Below are positions 35,074 through 45,305 of a stretch of DNA of 64,000 bases, one piece after another. Origin of the DNA: Caedibacter sp. 38-128 (GTDB lineage: Bacteria; Pseudomonadota; Alphaproteobacteria; Caedimonadales; Caedimonadaceae); NCBI GenBank assembly GCA_001898705.1, contig MKUU01000044.1, positions 124,001-188,000 on the forward strand. Direction: 5' to 3'. The notes under the pieces were generated by a model that saw nothing but the letters and a program-made list of their open reading frames with translations, was not told where the DNA came from and made no database searches. A program made the translations under genes and the position numbers. Within the stretch, counting starts at the first letter, position 1; each line of letters opens with the position of its first letter.

Positions 35074-36023
35074 TCAGATACCCTTCTCCAAAATTGTTCT
35101 AACGCCTCGAGAACACTTTCCACTGTTAAGTTTGTCATTAAACTGCCTTGCTCCCCAGCTTGTTGTCGTTTCTTAAGAATTTCATAAGATTCTGGTGTAC
35201 GAACATAGCCTGTTTTGTATCCATAAGGGGCATAATGTTGATCAAGACTGGGCCCAAAAAGCCCGAAGGTAGGAATCCCAGTGGCTGCGGCTAAATGCAT
35301 CAATCCAGAATCATTTCCAATAAAAAGACGACACTGCGAAAAAAAAGCCCCTATATCTAAAAGCTCAAAATTACCAGCACAATCGATGAGCTGCTCAGAT
35401 GGGATTTGTGCGAGAAAATCCTTAATTCTCGAGCGTTCTTGAGGAGCAGAGAAAACAGCAACACGTGCTTTTGGTAGAATTCCTCCCTCCTTGGTTATGT
35501 CGCCTATTAATTTCAAGAAATATTCATGAGGCCACTCTTTTCCTATCCAATTTGCTGTTGGCGCAAGAGCAATCATAGGTCGGCCATCCTCAAAATAAGG
35601 CTTGAGTTTTTGAATTCGTTCTTTAGCAAAATAGATACGAGGATAAGGGACTGGGTTTACACCTGCCATTGCCGCTAATTGTTCAACTCGATGATTCAAT
35701 GTGGTGGTAGAACGCCATATAAACCGTTGCTTCGCTCTCACACAATAAGCAATTGCCGAGCCTCTGACATCCACAACAATATCCCACGAATCACGTACAA
35801 CTTTTTCCCAAAGAGAAAACCAATGTCCTAAAAAAGGTTTCCGCTTAAGAATAATAAGTTCCTGTAATCCAGGCCATTCTCTAAAAAGAGGCGCGGGAAT
35901 TGCCCCACAAGCAACGGTAAGTTCAACTTGAGCATTACGTTGCCCTAAAGCATCTAAAATCCCCGTTGATAAGATTGCATCGCCCAATCGATTTGAGGTA
36001 ATAAACAATATCTTCATAACCAC
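35070..36023 (-). CDS. Glycosyltransferase family 9 (heptosyltransferase-like)
   Basis: A 317-aa GT9 member with the family start KILFITSNRLGDAILSTGIL and the C-terminal FIGNDSGLMHLAAATGIPTFGLFGPS donor-binding block. GT9 enzymes usually transfer ADP-heptose to the lipopolysaccharide inner core; the exact substrate here is unknown. First gene of a two-gene unit with the GT4. Divergent from the exported protein at 36131. Confidence 0.9.
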   Translation of the reverse strand: MVMKILFITSNRLGDAILSTGILDALGQRNAQVELTVACGAIPAPLFREWPGLQELIILKRKPFLGHWFSLWEKVVRDSWDIVVDVRGSAIAYCVRAKQRFIWRSTTTLNHRVEQLAAMAGVNPVPYPRIYFAKERIQKLKPYFEDGRPMIALAPTANWIGKEWPHEYFLKLIGDITKEGGILPKARVAVFSAPQERSRIKDFLAQIPSEQLIDCAGNFELLDIGAFFSQCRLFIGNDSGLMHLAAATGIPTFGLFGPSLDQHYAPYGYKTGYVRTPESYEILKKRQQAGEQGSLMTNLTVESVLEALEQFWRRVSE

Positions 36024-36130
36024 TTTATAATGCTTTGATATTTCTCTGTACAGACTAAAGGTTATCCAAATTAAGCAAGATTGACAGACGCCATATTTGA
36101 GGTTAAAAAAAGAAAAATAAGGGGAGATCT

Positions 36131-36505
36131 ATGCGGAAGTTTATTTTTATCATTGCGTTTGGGGCTAGTTTTTTTGGCCATAAAGAAAGCTATAGCTATA
36201 AAAGTCAACTGACCTGCCAAAATCTTAGTAATAATCTTAATCAACTACTGATAGACTTTCCCGATGGCCGTATTCGAAGATACTGTAATGCCGCCGAACT
36301 TTCATGTGAACGTTTTAAGCAACTAAAAACTCTAGAAGATGCCATACAAAAAGAAACCCCAAAGAATAAAGAGGCGCTCACTGCACTTTTTCACGCACTT
36401 TCACCCAACATTACAAGCCAGATTGCATTAGATTTAGATGTGTGTGAATTGGCCTTATTTAGTCTTTTTCCCGATCAATACAAACAAAAATTTTTAGCAG
36501 ATTAA
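36131..36505 (+). CDS. Hypothetical small exported protein, 124 aa
   Basis: A signal peptide (MRKFIFIIAFGASFFG) precedes an about 100-residue, probably helical domain with four Cys, which could form two disulfides. GGGGAG lies seven bases before the ATG. No family recognised. About 170 AT-rich bases follow before the next gene. Confidence 0.6.
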   Translation: MRKFIFIIAFGASFFGHKESYSYKSQLTCQNLSNNLNQLLIDFPDGRIRRYCNAAELSCERFKQLKTLEDAIQKETPKNKEALTALFHALSPNITSQIALDLDVCELALFSLFPDQYKQKFLAD

Positions 36506-36679
36506 CTGCACTCATTTGGCGTAAGCAAACCTAATTTGATAACAGGATTATATTTCAGAAAAATTGAATAAAAGTAACTCATTTTCTGAAATAATTCCTT
36601 AATCCCTCAGCCAAACAATCGACATTTTGATATGAACCAGCTATATTTTAAGATTAATGAAATAGATGGATATAGCAAC

Positions 36680-37582
36680 ATGCGTTCTTGGTTAAAAGTA
36701 TTAATATTTTTTCTTTTTATTCCTTATAAGGGTATCACAGCGCCCCATATTCTTGTTACGCTTCCCCCCCTCCATTCACTCGTGGCAGGCGTTATGAAAG
36801 ATGTGGCCATTCCCACCCTTCTCTTAGATGGCCTCGTTTCACCTCACCACTATGCATTAAAACCTTCCGATCGACGTAAAATTGAGAATACTGACCTGCT
36901 TATATGGATTGGGCCTAATTATGAATTTTTTTTAGAAAAACCTCTAGAACAGAGCTCTACAAAAACGATTCAATTAAATGAAATGCCTGATCTTATTCAA
37001 TTACCTATACGATCGAATGATTGCCCAACGTGCTCTCATTCGCATGGGGCCGAATCTCATACTATGGATCCACACTTATGGTTAACCCCTATCAACGCGC
37101 AAAAAATTGTTGAGATCGTTGCAGATAAATTATCTCAACTTGATCCTCAAAATGCTTCTTATTATAAAAAAAATGCGACCGTTTTGATTTCAAAGCTCGC
37201 TCTTCTCCATCAAGAATTAACTGAAAAGTTAACCCCTGTAAAAAATTACCCTTTTTTAGTGTATCATGATGGTTATCAATATTTTGAAAAAGCTTATCAA
37301 CTTACAGGTCTAGGTGCGTTAACGCTGGATCCTGAAATTCCAATTAGCGTGCAAAGGCTTAAAACTTTAGAAGCACAAATAAAACTTAAAAATGTGCGTT
37401 GCATCTTTGGAGAAACACAATTTTATCCTCCCCTCATCAAAACATTATCTGACGCGACAAGAATTAAAACTGGAAAACTAGATCCTTTTGGAACAATTTT
37501 TCCTCCTGATGACACTCTTTATTTTAAAATGATGCACCAACTTGCCGACACTTTTATAGTATGTCTTAAGAGTTTAGAATAA
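36680..37582 (+). CDS. znuA: Zinc/manganese ABC transporter substrate-binding protein, ZnuA-like
   Basis: A 300-aa periplasmic metal-binding protein (cluster A-I type). A signal peptide follows the chosen ATG ([17 protein letters not shown]). Metal-ligand candidates are His in [22 protein letters not shown] and YHDGYQYF, and an acidic residue in the LDPEIPIS region. A short His/Cys-rich loop (CPTCSHSHG) matches the zinc-type charged loop. No permease or ATPase gene is nearby. An in-frame ATG at 36632 would add 16 residues ahead of the signal peptide. nadK starts one base after its stop. Confidence 0.85.
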   Translation: MRSWLKVLIFFLFIPYKGITAPHILVTLPPLHSLVAGVMKDVAIPTLLLDGLVSPHHYALKPSDRRKIENTDLLIWIGPNYEFFLEKPLEQSSTKTIQLNEMPDLIQLPIRSNDCPTCSHSHGAESHTMDPHLWLTPINAQKIVEIVADKLSQLDPQNASYYKKNATVLISKLALLHQELTEKLTPVKNYPFLVYHDGYQYFEKAYQLTGLGALTLDPEIPISVQRLKTLEAQIKLKNVRCIFGETQFYPPLIKTLSDATRIKTGKLDPFGTIFPPDDTLYFKMMHQLADTFIVCLKSLE

Positions 37583-37583
37583 T

Positions 37584-38342
37584 ATGAAAATTGCATTCGT
37601 TGCCAGCTCTCACCCCGAAGCTCAAAAATCTCTCTTAACTCTCAAAGAACGCTATGCTTTTGTTTCTGCCGACCAAGCCGATATTATTATCGCCCTTGGA
37701 GGTGACGGTTTTATGCTTCATGTGCTTCAATCCACCCTCAATCGCAATGTATCTGTTTTCGGCATGAATTTTGGCAGTGTCGGATTTCTGATGAACAATT
37801 ATAGCCCTCAAAATCTTGAAGAGCGTCTCAAAAAAGCAAAAACTATCCAGCTTCACCCCCTTCACATGCGTGTCATCACCATGCAAAATGTCAGTTACGA
37901 AGCGCTGGCAATTAATGAAGTTTCTCTTTTAAGGCAGACTTACCAAGCTGCTAAACTACGTATTTTTATTGACGATATTGAGCGACTCAATGAAATGGTT
38001 TGTGACGGTGTTTTGATTGCTACACCTGCAGGCAGCACAGCCTATAATCTCTCTGCTCATGGTCCGATTATTCCTTTAAGTGCCAAACTTTTAGCTCTCA
38101 CTCCTATCAGTCCTTTTAGACCGCGACGTTGGCGAGGTGCCTTACTCCCTCATACAACAAGAGTACGATTTGAAGTATTAGATCCTCAAAAACGCCCTGT
38201 AAGCGCCGTTGCAGATTCAACGGAAATCCGTGATGCACAATGGGTTGAGATCTATGAAGATGCTTCCAAACATTTTACTCTTTTATTTGATGAAAATCAT
38301 GGATTCGAAGAACGCGTCATCCAAGAGCAGTTCCAAGTCTAA
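37584..38342 (+). CDS. nadK: NAD kinase
   Basis: A 252-aa enzyme that phosphorylates NAD to NADP. GGDG (39-42) with surrounding [12 protein letters not shown] is the diphosphate-binding motif. The second signature, [16 protein letters not shown], is intact, as is NEVSLLR. Length is normal for the alphaproteobacterial type. It is packed against znuA and converges on gshA three bases later. Confidence 0.95.
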   Translation: MKIAFVASSHPEAQKSLLTLKERYAFVSADQADIIIALGGDGFMLHVLQSTLNRNVSVFGMNFGSVGFLMNNYSPQNLEERLKKAKTIQLHPLHMRVITMQNVSYEALAINEVSLLRQTYQAAKLRIFIDDIERLNEMVCDGVLIATPAGSTAYNLSAHGPIIPLSAKLLALTPISPFRPRRWRGALLPHTTRVRFEVLDPQKRPVSAVADSTEIRDAQWVEIYEDASKHFTLLFDENHGFEERVIQEQFQV

Positions 38343-38345
38343 AAT

Positions 38346-39659
38346 CTAAAAAGTATGAGCTTGGATAAAAGCTTCTAAATTTTGCGTTTCTTCAGCATCA
38401 AAGGAAATTAACCGCTCTTCCAAGTAGGCCAAATAATTCGTTTCATCTAATCCTTTGGAATCCTTAAAATTGCGGCACTTCAACCCTTTTTGAGAAATTT
38501 TTAAAAATTGCTGCCCCCACTCTCTTAGTTTTCTTTGTTGAAAATCGGCATTAAGACCTAATCGAGGCACTGTATAATAAAGATTTTTTAAATCATCATA
38601 AGTCCAATTTTTGATGATATCGTAGACTTCTTGTAAATTGTCTTTGTCATAAAGCAACCCCACCCAAAAAGCAGGCAAAGCAAGAACATGACGCGATGTC
38701 CCAGCATCAGTCCCTCGAAGCTCTAAATAACGTTTCAGTCTAACCTCAGGAAATAATGTGCTTAAATGATCTTCCCAATCCTTGAGTGTGGGCAACTCAC
38801 CCGGCAAAATTGATAATTTCCCTTGTAGAAAATCATAAAAAGACAAACCTAATGCTGAAATATAGATGTCATCTCGTTTTACAAAATACATAGGAACACT
38901 TAGTGCATAGTCCACATATTTTTCAAAATTAAAGCTTGGTTCAAAGACAAAAGGCAACAGTCCGCATCGATCAGGGTCCGTGTCTTGCCAAATAGCCGCC
39001 CGATAACTTGCATAGCCACTATCTTTCCCCTCTTTAACAGAAGAATTAGCAAAAAGAGCTGTTGCTAAAGGCTGTAGCGCCATAGCAACCTTGAACTTGA
39101 GGGCCATGTCTTCTTCAGAGGAAAAATCTAGATTAACCTGGACCGTACACGTCGCGGTCATCATGTCTAAGCCATGTACCCCTTTTGTGGGCATATATTG
39201 CCGCATAAGACGATAACGTTCTTTAGGCATCCAAGGAATATGGTTTCGATTAGAAATAGGATCAACGCCTAACCCCACAATGCGAATTCCTAAAGTATGG
39301 GCAACACATTTAAGCTCAAATAGGTGGCTATCTAGCTCATCTCTTATCTCGTGAATGGTTGTAAGGGGTGCCCCAGAGAGTTCAAATTGACCACCAGGCT
39401 CAAGAGAAATACTTGCATTTCCCCTTTGAAGACCTATAAGCTTCGTATGCTCCAAAATTGGTTGCCATCCAAAAGATTGCAACTGAGTTAAAATTTCCTC
39501 AATTCCTTTTTCATAAGAAACTCGCGCACATGATTGCTGATCAAATAATAGTTTTTCATGTTCAGTACCAATACGCCATTGGGTTTCTGGCTTATTTCCT
39601 TGAACAAAATAATTAATAAGATCATTTTTTGATTGGATGAAGGGAGTATCGATCATCAC
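38346..39659 (-). CDS. gshA: Glutamate-cysteine ligase, plant/alphaproteobacterial type
   Basis: A 437-aa enzyme making gamma-glutamylcysteine, the first step to glutathione. Motifs include IGTEHEKLLF, SLEPGGQFELSGAPL, MMTATCTVQVNLD and ELRGTDAGTSRH, all characteristic of the type shared by plants and Alphaproteobacteria rather than the E. coli type. The ATG at 39659 is preceded by another in-frame Met; either may serve. Stands alone, divergent from rpmF. Confidence 0.95.
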   Translation of the reverse strand: MMIDTPFIQSKNDLINYFVQGNKPETQWRIGTEHEKLLFDQQSCARVSYEKGIEEILTQLQSFGWQPILEHTKLIGLQRGNASISLEPGGQFELSGAPLTTIHEIRDELDSHLFELKCVAHTLGIRIVGLGVDPISNRNHIPWMPKERYRLMRQYMPTKGVHGLDMMTATCTVQVNLDFSSEEDMALKFKVAMALQPLATALFANSSVKEGKDSGYASYRAAIWQDTDPDRCGLLPFVFEPSFNFEKYVDYALSVPMYFVKRDDIYISALGLSFYDFLQGKLSILPGELPTLKDWEDHLSTLFPEVRLKRYLELRGTDAGTSRHVLALPAFWVGLLYDKDNLQEVYDIIKNWTYDDLKNLYYTVPRLGLNADFQQRKLREWGQQFLKISQKGLKCRNFKDSKGLDETNYLAYLEERLISFDAEETQNLEAFIQAHTF

Positions 39660-39797
39660 TATTTCCTAATAATTTAAAGAAAAATAACATTTTTTTTATA
39701 CATAATACTAGAACCTCTTTTCTTTTTCATTTCTCTTGCTGTTTGAATAAAATTCGGGTAGGTTCTGCATCAGAAATATTAACAGATAGGTTGAAAC

Positions 39798-39977
39798 ATG
39801 GCTGTCCCTAAGAGAAAAGTTTCTAAATCTCGTCGCGATATGCGTCGTTCACATCACGCACTTCCTCAAATACGTTCTGGTGAGTGTACAAATTGTGGTG
39901 AACGGAAGTTATCTCATCATATGTGCTCTAAATGTGGCCACTATCGTGGTCGAATGATCCTTGATATTAAAGTTTAA
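39798..39977 (+). CDS. rpmF: 50S ribosomal protein L32
   Basis: A 59-aa protein starting [20 protein letters not shown], with the four-Cys zinc pattern CTNCG and CSKCG. AGATAGG precedes the ATG. It heads the usual rpmF-plsX-fabH order; the DUF177 gene often found just upstream is not here. Confidence 0.97.
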   Translation: MAVPKRKVSKSRRDMRRSHHALPQIRSGECTNCGERKLSHHMCSKCGHYRGRMILDIKV

Positions 39978-40027
39978 GCGTTTTTTTCGCTCAGATTTTT
40001 CTTAATGATTGATGAAAGGGGCCTAGC

Positions 40028-41089
40028 TTGAGCATTCGTATTGCTATTGATGCAATGGGTGGTGATCAAGCTCCTCATGTTGTCATTGAGGGGCTTTCGC
40101 GGGTTGCACAAGATTTTACAGATGTTACTTTCCAAATTTACGGAAGTGAAGCAGAAGTTTTACCCCTTTTAAAAGCTCATCTAAAATTACAATCTATCTC
40201 GACTTTTATTCCGACAACCGAGATTATTACCGCAGATACGAAGCCGAGCGCGGCCGTCAGAGGCTTTAAAGACTCAAGCATGCGACAAGCAATTATGGCT
40301 GTCCGTGAAGAGCGAGCAGACGGCGTTGTTTCAGCAGGCAATACTGGCGCATATATGGCGCTTGCCAAGATTTTATTGGGTACACTTGAGGGCATCGATC
40401 GACCTGCTATAACTGGCCTGGTTCCTTCAATTGCTGGTCCTAAAGTTATGTTAGATCTAGGTGCTAATGTCGATGTTAATCCTCAAAATATTATTGAATT
40501 TTCCTTGATGGGGGTTGCTTTTGCAAAGATTGTTTTAAATCTGACGAACCCTTCTGTAGGACTTCTTAATATTGGCTCGGAAGAGCTTAAAGGAAATGCT
40601 GTTCTGCAAGTTGCCCAACAAATGTTACGTTCGACTAAATGCCTTGAAAATTATTATGGCTTCATTGAAGGAGACGATATTTCAAAAGGAACAGTTGATG
40701 TGATTATTGCAGATGGATTCATGGGCAATATCTCCTTAAAAACCATGGAAGGCACAGCACGATTGATGACTTATTTTTTGCGTCAGGCCTTAGATCAATC
40801 TTTCCTTTCTAAGGTCGGTGCTTTGCTTGCTAAACCAGCCTTGCGGTATGTAAAAAACAAACTTGATCCTAGTAAATATAATGGCGCCCCTTTCTTGGGC
40901 CTTAAAGGAATTGCTGTTAAAAGTCATGGCGGAACAGATACCTCTGGGTTCTACAATGCCGTTACTGTCGCTGCAGATATGATTCGAAAAAATATTAATC
41001 AAAATATTAGCGCCATGATTCTTGAATTTTCGCAAAAATTAAAAGAGGATGAGACTCTACCAGATTCCAACCCTGGAGGAGTTGCCTAA
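40028..41089 (+). CDS. plsX: Phosphate acyltransferase PlsX
   Basis: A 353-aa enzyme converting acyl-ACP to acyl-phosphate for phospholipid synthesis. The start reads SIRIAIDAMGGDQAPHVVIEG, and later motifs GNTGAYMALA, DLGANVD and the ADGFMGNISLKTMEG block are intact. The start codon is TTG at 40028, seven bases after AAAGGGG. fabH begins one base after its stop, so both steps of lipid initiation are coordinated. Confidence 0.96.
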   Translation: MSIRIAIDAMGGDQAPHVVIEGLSRVAQDFTDVTFQIYGSEAEVLPLLKAHLKLQSISTFIPTTEIITADTKPSAAVRGFKDSSMRQAIMAVREERADGVVSAGNTGAYMALAKILLGTLEGIDRPAITGLVPSIAGPKVMLDLGANVDVNPQNIIEFSLMGVAFAKIVLNLTNPSVGLLNIGSEELKGNAVLQVAQQMLRSTKCLENYYGFIEGDDISKGTVDVIIADGFMGNISLKTMEGTARLMTYFLRQALDQSFLSKVGALLAKPALRYVKNKLDPSKYNGAPFLGLKGIAVKSHGGTDTSGFYNAVTVAADMIRKNINQNISAMILEFSQKLKEDETLPDSNPGGVA

Positions 41090-41090
41090 G

Positions 41091-42074
41091 ATGATTCATC
41101 CTGGACAGTGGCGATCTGTTATCACTGGGGTAGGAGGCTACCTCCCTCACCATATTTTAACAAATTATGATTTTGCGAAAATTGTTGATACCTCGCATGA
41201 ATGGATTGTTGAGCGCACAGGCATTCATCAACGACATTTTGCTGAAAAAGATGAATTAACCTCGCATCTTTGTGCCAAGGCGGCGCAATGTGCCCTCCAA
41301 AATGCTGGAAAGGATATCCAAGAGGTTGATCTTATCGTCGTGGCAACAGCATCACCTGATTTAACTTTCCCCTCCACAGCAGCCCTCACGCAAAAACTCC
41401 TTAATAATACCAAAGCCTTAGCTTTTGATGTTGCTGGAGTCTGTGCAGGCTTTCTTCTTGCTTTACAAGTTGCCGATAACTTTCTGCGTTTAGGACAAGC
41501 AAAAACTGCCCTTGTAATTGGTGGTGAAACCTTTAGTAAGCTTCTTGATATGGAAGATCGCCGAACCAACGTTTTGTTTGGCGATGGTGCGGGCGCTATT
41601 GTGCTTGAAGGCATGTCCCCAGAACAGGCAGGGAATCGGGGAGTGTTTGGGGTACATCTTCAAACAGCGGGACAATTCAGTGATATCCTTTATACTGATG
41701 GTGGCCCTTCTCTGACGGGGCAAGCAGGAAAAATTAGAATGTCAGGACAAGAAGTTTACAAACACGCTGTTATGAAATTAACAGAGTCGGCAGTTAAAAT
41801 CTTAGCTGAGTACAATATCGCCATTGATGACATTGATTGGTTTATTCCACATCAAGCAAACGTCCGTATTATTGAATCAGTCGCTCAACGTCTAAACTTA
41901 CCTCTTGAAAAAGTTATCGTAACTGTTGATAAGCATGCCAACACTTCTGCAGCTTCTATTCCTTTAGCCCTTTGGACAGCTGTTCAAGATGGTCGCGTGA
42001 AGCCCGGCGACCTTATTCTTCACGAGGCTATTGGTGGTGGCCTTATCTGGGGCTCAGCTTTAGTAAGGTACTAA
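41091..42074 (+). CDS. fabH: 3-oxoacyl-ACP synthase III
   Basis: A 327-aa condensing enzyme starting fatty-acid synthesis. The catalytic triad is C118 (DVAGVCAGF), H254 (FIPHQANVR) and N284 (KHANTSAAS). The ATG at 41091 follows GGAGGA, 10 bases upstream inside the plsX end. Normal length. Last gene of the rpmF-plsX-fabH group; the ihfA gene often next in Alphaproteobacteria is absent here. Confidence 0.97.
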   Translation: MIHPGQWRSVITGVGGYLPHHILTNYDFAKIVDTSHEWIVERTGIHQRHFAEKDELTSHLCAKAAQCALQNAGKDIQEVDLIVVATASPDLTFPSTAALTQKLLNNTKALAFDVAGVCAGFLLALQVADNFLRLGQAKTALVIGGETFSKLLDMEDRRTNVLFGDGAGAIVLEGMSPEQAGNRGVFGVHLQTAGQFSDILYTDGGPSLTGQAGKIRMSGQEVYKHAVMKLTESAVKILAEYNIAIDDIDWFIPHQANVRIIESVAQRLNLPLEKVIVTVDKHANTSAASIPLALWTAVQDGRVKPGDLILHEAIGGGLIWGSALVRY

Positions 42075-42172
42075 AATACTAAGTTTATGCTTGGGTCATT
42101 CAGTGAAACTCATTAGCTACCTTCTACATTAAATGACACTCTTGAAATCTAGAAGTTTGGGTAAAAACTCTT

Positions 42173-43054
42173 TTACCCCCGCATCAATGACGGATAACTA
42201 AAAGCCACGATATGAATTAAATTCACTAAGAAATGCACTACTATCGAAGACTCAAGCCGATGACTGCGCATAAACACATAGCCATAAACACCCCCCGCAA
42301 GGGTTGAAAGCAGAATATAAGGTATCCCACCTGTATAGTGGGAAGCCCCAAAAATAACAGCCGCTAAAACAACAGCAAGCCATTTCCCGCCCTTATAAGG
42401 CGAGAACGCTTTGATTAGCTCTTTTTGAATGAAACCCCGATAAAAAACTTCTTCCATAACACAAACTAACAAAAGGTTTGTTGGAATCCACCACCACAAA
42501 ATAGAAGGTAACTTAAGATCTATACGGATATAGTGCATGGCAAAGGCCGTTCCCAATAAAAGAGCGCAAACGACAAGCAAAGGTAAAGGAAGAACTCGCA
42601 AGGATATTTTCCATTCCTTAAACGACCTATTTAACGAAGAATAAAAGAGAAGTAAGATAGAACCAACCATCACTTTATCAACATTAACATAACTAGAATA
42701 AGGCGTAGAATTCGGACTTACTTGAAATTTATCAACAATCATAAAATTGTGAAACCCTGGGATAAAATGGAGGTAAATGGCGAAAATAAAGACTGCTAAG
42801 CTCACCCCTAGCACACCTTTAGAAAGAGACTTGGCTCTATAATAGGTTGAGAGCATCAGTGCAATCAGCAATAAATATATAAAACCAAATCCCTCTGCGT
42901 ATTGATACCAATAAGCTAAACCACAACTTAAAGCATAACCTAGATAAGATATCCAACGAGGAGCAATCCAACATGATACTATGGTCATTGTAAGCGTGCA
43001 GAAGAATAAAAGCTGAACATTTCCCATTAAGGACGTTGCCATTATAAAATCCAT
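42173..43054 (-). CDS. CPBP family intramembrane metalloprotease
   Basis: A 293-aa membrane protein with about eight hydrophobic segments. The CPBP (Abi) motifs are visible in the C-terminal third: EEVFYRGF (EExxxR), FGASHYTGG (FxxxH) and a final HFLVNLIHI. The family includes type II CAAX-prenyl proteases and bacteriocin self-immunity proteins; the substrate here is unknown. The gene stands alone. Confidence 0.87.
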   Translation of the reverse strand: MDFIMATSLMGNVQLLFFCTLTMTIVSCWIAPRWISYLGYALSCGLAYWYQYAEGFGFIYLLLIALMLSTYYRAKSLSKGVLGVSLAVFIFAIYLHFIPGFHNFMIVDKFQVSPNSTPYSSYVNVDKVMVGSILLLFYSSLNRSFKEWKISLRVLPLPLLVVCALLLGTAFAMHYIRIDLKLPSILWWWIPTNLLLVCVMEEVFYRGFIQKELIKAFSPYKGGKWLAVVLAAVIFGASHYTGGIPYILLSTLAGGVYGYVFMRSHRLESSIVVHFLVNLIHIVAFSYPSLMRG

Positions 43055-43285
43055 CTTATTTCCCCTAGAAGATCTTAAGAATTAATTTTCTTAGTATGCT
43101 GCCATATATATTTTATAAGATCAATATGGAGACAATAAAATTAAGAATTCAAACACAATCAAAGTAAAAAATAATCTTTTATTTAACAACAAAAGCTTCA
43201 TATTAACTATTTATTAGAATATTTCATTTTAAACTAAGGATATAAAAATAAAACAACAATAGAGACTACAAAGGCAATACAACAA

Positions 43286-44782
43286 ATGTCAGAACTTATG
43301 TTATCAAAAAAGCCTTCTGTCTTTAGCATCTTAGATAATCTTTTACTGAATAAATATGATTTTCCCTTAGCTGCGTATTCCATCGGTAAGGATGTCTCCC
43401 TCCTAAATAAAACCCTATCTCAATCAGGTCTAGAAAAGCCTGCTCACCATAACTCCACCTCTTTGCTTAAAGGCAACATTTTAATTGTTGGGGAACCCAT
43501 GATAGAACGTGATTTAATTGCTAACTCACTTACACAAGGGGGCCATAAGCTATTTATAGCCTCAACCTTAGAAGAAGCTCTTGATGTCTTATCCAAGCAG
43601 ATGATCGATCTGATTATCAACAATTTTCAAGCATCTATTCATCTGCTTGAGTTTATAAAAAGCGTAAAATCTCAAAGCTCATTTTCTCATATCCCTCTTT
43701 TAATTGCTTCCTCAACTCAAGAAAAAGTGTCCCAAAGCCTTATGCTTGGAGCAGAAGATTTCTTTGTCCCTACTTTAGAACCTGCCCTTCTGCAACTTCG
43801 CACTCATATATGGCTTAAAAATAAAGCCCATCAAAATTTTCGCGTCGAAAACCTCCTCGAAATCCGCGCGAGACTTTCCCTTTTAAAAGAAGCGGTTGAA
43901 TGCGTCGATGATGGGTTTGCAATTTTTGATCCTCATGATCAACTTATTCTATGCAATCAAAATTTTCGAAATATTTATAGCCTTCAAGAATCTGAAATCA
44001 AACAAGGCCTTAATTATCAAAAGTTATTAGAAATCAACTATAAACGTGGTATCTATCTTCTTAATAGTCGCAGATCAGCAAAGCAGCATGTTGACCTAGA
44101 TCATAAGTATTTCGCTTGGCTTTCTAAACGTCTTAAAACCCATACCATGCCTTACAAGCCCTATATCGATAAACTTACAAATGGCCATTATATTGAAATT
44201 ACTGAAAAAAAGCTGCCTGAAGGAGGTACAATCGCCATCTATAAGGATGTTACTGAGCAGCTTCAATATGAAAATGAAATACAATACCTTGCCACACACG
44301 ATATTCTTACAGGACTTTCTAATCGAGTTCTGTTTAAACAAGCCCTTGAAAATATTCTTGTCAAGACTCAAAGAAAACCTTTGAAATTTGCCGTTATTTA
44401 TATTGACCTGGACGGATTCAAAAGTATCAATGATACGTTTGGACATGCCTATGGCGACCATTTATTAATTGAAATTAGCAAACGACTTCAGAAGTGCCTT
44501 CGTAAATCCGACCTTATTGCACGCTTAGGCGGAGATGAATTTAGTATCCTACTAAAAACAGTAAAAAATCACTCCACCCTAGAAAATTTGATTCGCCGCA
44601 TTCAAAAAAGCATTTGTATTCCGATTAAATATGATGGAAAGACTATGGAGATTGGCGCCAGTATTGGTATTTTTTATGGGCCCGCACATAACTTAACACC
44701 AACATCTTTAATGCTTGCCGCTGACAAAGCCATGTATGAAGCAAAACACGCGGGACGGAATAATTACCGCTTTGCTCAATAA
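43286..44782 (+). CDS. Degenerate receiver-PAS-GGDEF diguanylate cyclase
   Basis: A 498-aa cytoplasmic signalling protein. Residues about 60-180 fold like a response-regulator receiver, but the phosphoacceptor site reads DLIINNF, with Asn where Asp is expected, and the acidic pocket is GEPM. Residues about 200-330 form a PAS-like domain (DDGFAIFDPHDQLILCN). A C-terminal GGDEF domain begins THDILTGLSNR; its active site GGDEF (415-419) is intact and an RKSD product-inhibition site sits at 406-409. It should make cyclic di-GMP under feedback control. No phosphodiesterase gene is nearby. Confidence 0.9.
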   Translation: MSELMLSKKPSVFSILDNLLLNKYDFPLAAYSIGKDVSLLNKTLSQSGLEKPAHHNSTSLLKGNILIVGEPMIERDLIANSLTQGGHKLFIASTLEEALDVLSKQMIDLIINNFQASIHLLEFIKSVKSQSSFSHIPLLIASSTQEKVSQSLMLGAEDFFVPTLEPALLQLRTHIWLKNKAHQNFRVENLLEIRARLSLLKEAVECVDDGFAIFDPHDQLILCNQNFRNIYSLQESEIKQGLNYQKLLEINYKRGIYLLNSRRSAKQHVDLDHKYFAWLSKRLKTHTMPYKPYIDKLTNGHYIEITEKKLPEGGTIAIYKDVTEQLQYENEIQYLATHDILTGLSNRVLFKQALENILVKTQRKPLKFAVIYIDLDGFKSINDTFGHAYGDHLLIEISKRLQKCLRKSDLIARLGGDEFSILLKTVKNHSTLENLIRRIQKSICIPIKYDGKTMEIGASIGIFYGPAHNLTPTSLMLAADKAMYEAKHAGRNNYRFAQ

Positions 44783-44835
44783 TTATTTCAACCATAGTCT
44801 GAAAATTATTTTCGCTTGATTAATAAAAACCTATA

Positions 44836-44868
44836 TAGTAAATATTTATATAATATTTATTTTTACTA
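44836..44868 (+). promoter_or_regulatory. Dyad upstream of the SRPBCC-MarR pair, possible operator
   Basis: Perfect 7-bp arms TAGTAAA (44836-44842) and TTTACTA (44862-44868) enclose a near-palindromic AT core (AATATTTATATAATATTT). The dyad ends at the ribosome binding site of the gene at 44880. MarR proteins often repress their own operon through such dyads; this link is inference. Confidence 0.45.
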
Positions 44869-44879
44869 AAGAGGCGATT

Positions 44880-45305
44880 ATGTGGTCAAAATCTTATAGC
44901 AACACTTTTAAAAACCTTAAAAAAGAGCGCGTGTGGGCCCTGTGGGAAGACGTAAATAACAGGCATAAATGGGACCTAGACAGCGAATATTGTAAGCTCG
45001 AAGACTCTTTCGAAGTTGGCGCTAAATTCATCCTTAAACCGATAGGAGCACCTGTTATTCAAATTGAGATTATCGACGTGCGAAAAAACCATAAGTTTAC
45101 AGATCGAACTCGTTTTTGGGGGGCGATTATGGATGGCATTCATGAAATGGAAGAGACCAAGGATGGCCTAAAATTAACCACCACCATACAAATTTCTGGC
45201 CCTTTAAGTTTTCTCTGGCGCAAACTGGTCGCAGACGGAATCGTAAAAACTCTTCCTGAGCAAACAGAGGCACTTGCTGCCCTTGCGGGTCGCGAAGATG
45301 ACTAG
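44880..45305 (+). CDS. SRPBCC (START/polyketide cyclase-like) family protein
   Basis: A 141-aa protein with the SRPBCC layout: an N-terminal strand and kinked helix (KNLKKERVWALWEDVNNRHKW), a run of beta strands including GAKFILKPIG and EMEETKDGLKLTTTIQI, and a long C-terminal helix. The fold binds hydrophobic ligands. AAAGAGG precedes the ATG. It overlaps the MarR gene by eight bases, so the two are cotranscribed, and the regulator may respond to the same ligand. Confidence 0.82.
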   Translation: MWSKSYSNTFKNLKKERVWALWEDVNNRHKWDLDSEYCKLEDSFEVGAKFILKPIGAPVIQIEIIDVRKNHKFTDRTRFWGAIMDGIHEMEETKDGLKLTTTIQISGPLSFLWRKLVADGIVKTLPEQTEALAALAGREDD

